DNA from: a bacterium
GTDB taxonomy: Bacteria > Chloroflexota > Dehalococcoidia > Tepidiformales > Tepidiformaceae
Assembly: GCA_945861295.1 (NCBI GenBank)
Contig: CAMAUF010000171.1
Coordinates: 1 to 5,682 of the forward strand
Reading direction: 5' to 3'
DNA: 5,682 bases
Shown piece after piece: positions 5,320 through 5,682 of this stretch. The position numbers and the translations under genes were made by a program. The notes under the pieces were generated by a model that worked only from the letters and a program-made list of their open reading frames with translations, made no database searches and had not been told where the DNA came from. Each line of letters opens with the position of its first letter. Positions within the stretch are counted from its first letter, which is position 1.

Positions 5320-5682
5320 ATGACGCAGCTCGACGACCTCAAGGTGAAGGCCCAGCAGGTGATCCAACAGGTCAGCGAAGACCTTCGCGGCATCAGCCTC
5401 AGCATTCACGGCAAGCCCGAACTGAACTTCGAGGAACACCACGCTCACGCTGTACTCACGGATTGGCTGGCCCAGAACGGGTTTGCCGTCGAACGCGGCG
5501 CCTATGGAATGCCGACGGCCTTCAAGGCCGTGGCTGGCCAGGGCGGGCCGACCATCGCCGTCCTCTGCGAATACGACGCGCTCCCGGGCATCGGCCACGC
5601 CTGCGGACACAACTTGATCGCGATCTCGGGGCTCGCGGCCGGCTTGGCCCTCAAGGAGACGCTGCCCGAAGGCAAGGGCACC
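5320..5682 (+). CDS. M20-family metallopeptidase/amidohydrolase (PM20D2/ACY1L2-like), 5' part
   Basis: The first 121 residues are visible and the frame stays open to the window edge; family members run to about 400 residues, so roughly 30% is present. 'EYDALPGIGHACGHNLIA' (84-101) is the hallmark segment of this group. The Cys95 and His97 of 'HACGH' are metal ligands in M20 amidohydrolases of the M20D type. Asp86 is a conserved residue of the strand before it. The N terminus is a helical stretch (5-27) leading to 'SLSIHGKPELNFEEHHA' (27-43), the usual 'H-x-x-P-E-x-x-x-x-E' start of the catalytic domain. Such enzymes hydrolyse amide bonds of N-acylated amino acids, beta-alanyl dipeptides or p-aminobenzoyl-glutamate-type substrates, with one or two divalent metal ions. 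There is no signal peptide, so it is cytoplasmic. The particular substrate cannot be chosen from this fragment. Confidence 0.92.
   Translation, partial: MTQLDDLKVKAQQVIQQVSEDLRGISLSIHGKPELNFEEHHAHAVLTDWLAQNGFAVERGAYGMPTAFKAVAGQGGPTIAVLCEYDALPGIGHACGHNLIAISGLAAGLALKETLPEGKGT

Noticed and set aside
5245..5610. 121-codon minus-strand frame opposite the M20 gene
   Set aside because: The plus strand here encodes the unmistakable 'YDALPGIGHACGHN' motif, so the minus frame is a shadow.
1..5682. CRISPR array, tRNA or rRNA gene, insertion sequence
   Set aside because: I found no regularly spaced repeats, no cloverleaf or rRNA-like stretch, and no transposase frame or terminal inverted repeats on either strand by eye.

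Overview
This is a GC-rich, gene-dense bacterial window with strong G/C preference at third codon positions, which also produces many long antisense shadow frames. The modular secreted protein at the left edge, with its repeated 'FRG/FVGSA...SsDQPiavV' and 'lPyl...iaNtSt..a.itleY' signatures, recalls surface proteins of Chloroflexota (Thermomicrobia-like or relatives). That assignment is a judgement from protein style and composition, not a proven placement.

Layout. (1) Positions 1-1344, plus strand: the 3' part of a gene for a secreted or surface beta-rich protein built from about 110-130-residue modules. A short intergenic follows, holding an 8-bp hairpin with a GCAA tetraloop that looks like its terminator. 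(2) Positions 1424-2671 and 2664-3971, plus strand: two overlapping genes. The first is a polytopic membrane protein resembling GT-C type glycosyltransferases; the second is a MOP-superfamily (Wzx-like) polysaccharide flippase. They read as a translationally coupled pair for building and exporting a lipid-linked cell-surface glycan. (3) Positions 3972-4122: a convergent intergenic with a 10-bp hairpin just after the flippase stop and a REP-like dispersed repeat. (4) Positions 4123-5235, minus strand: a 370-residue protein whose N-terminal half looks like a nucleotidyltransferase (MobA/CofC-like GT-A fold) and whose C-terminal half I cannot assign. (5) Positions 5236-5319: an 84-bp divergent promoter region with two exact copies of a small palindrome, a hairpin, and a plausible -10 element on each strand. 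(6) Positions 5320-5682, plus strand: the 5' end of an M20-family metallopeptidase/amidohydrolase (PM20D2/ACY1L2-like), cut by the window edge.

Functionally, the only pair that clearly works together is the glycosyltransferase-like protein and the flippase. The surface protein upstream could be a cell-envelope partner but is separated by a terminator-like hairpin. The nucleotidyltransferase-like gene and the M20 gene share a regulatory region and may be co-controlled. I see no mobile element, CRISPR array or RNA gene. The most interesting items are the unassigned C-terminal domain of the minus-strand protein and the symmetric repeats in the divergent promoter.
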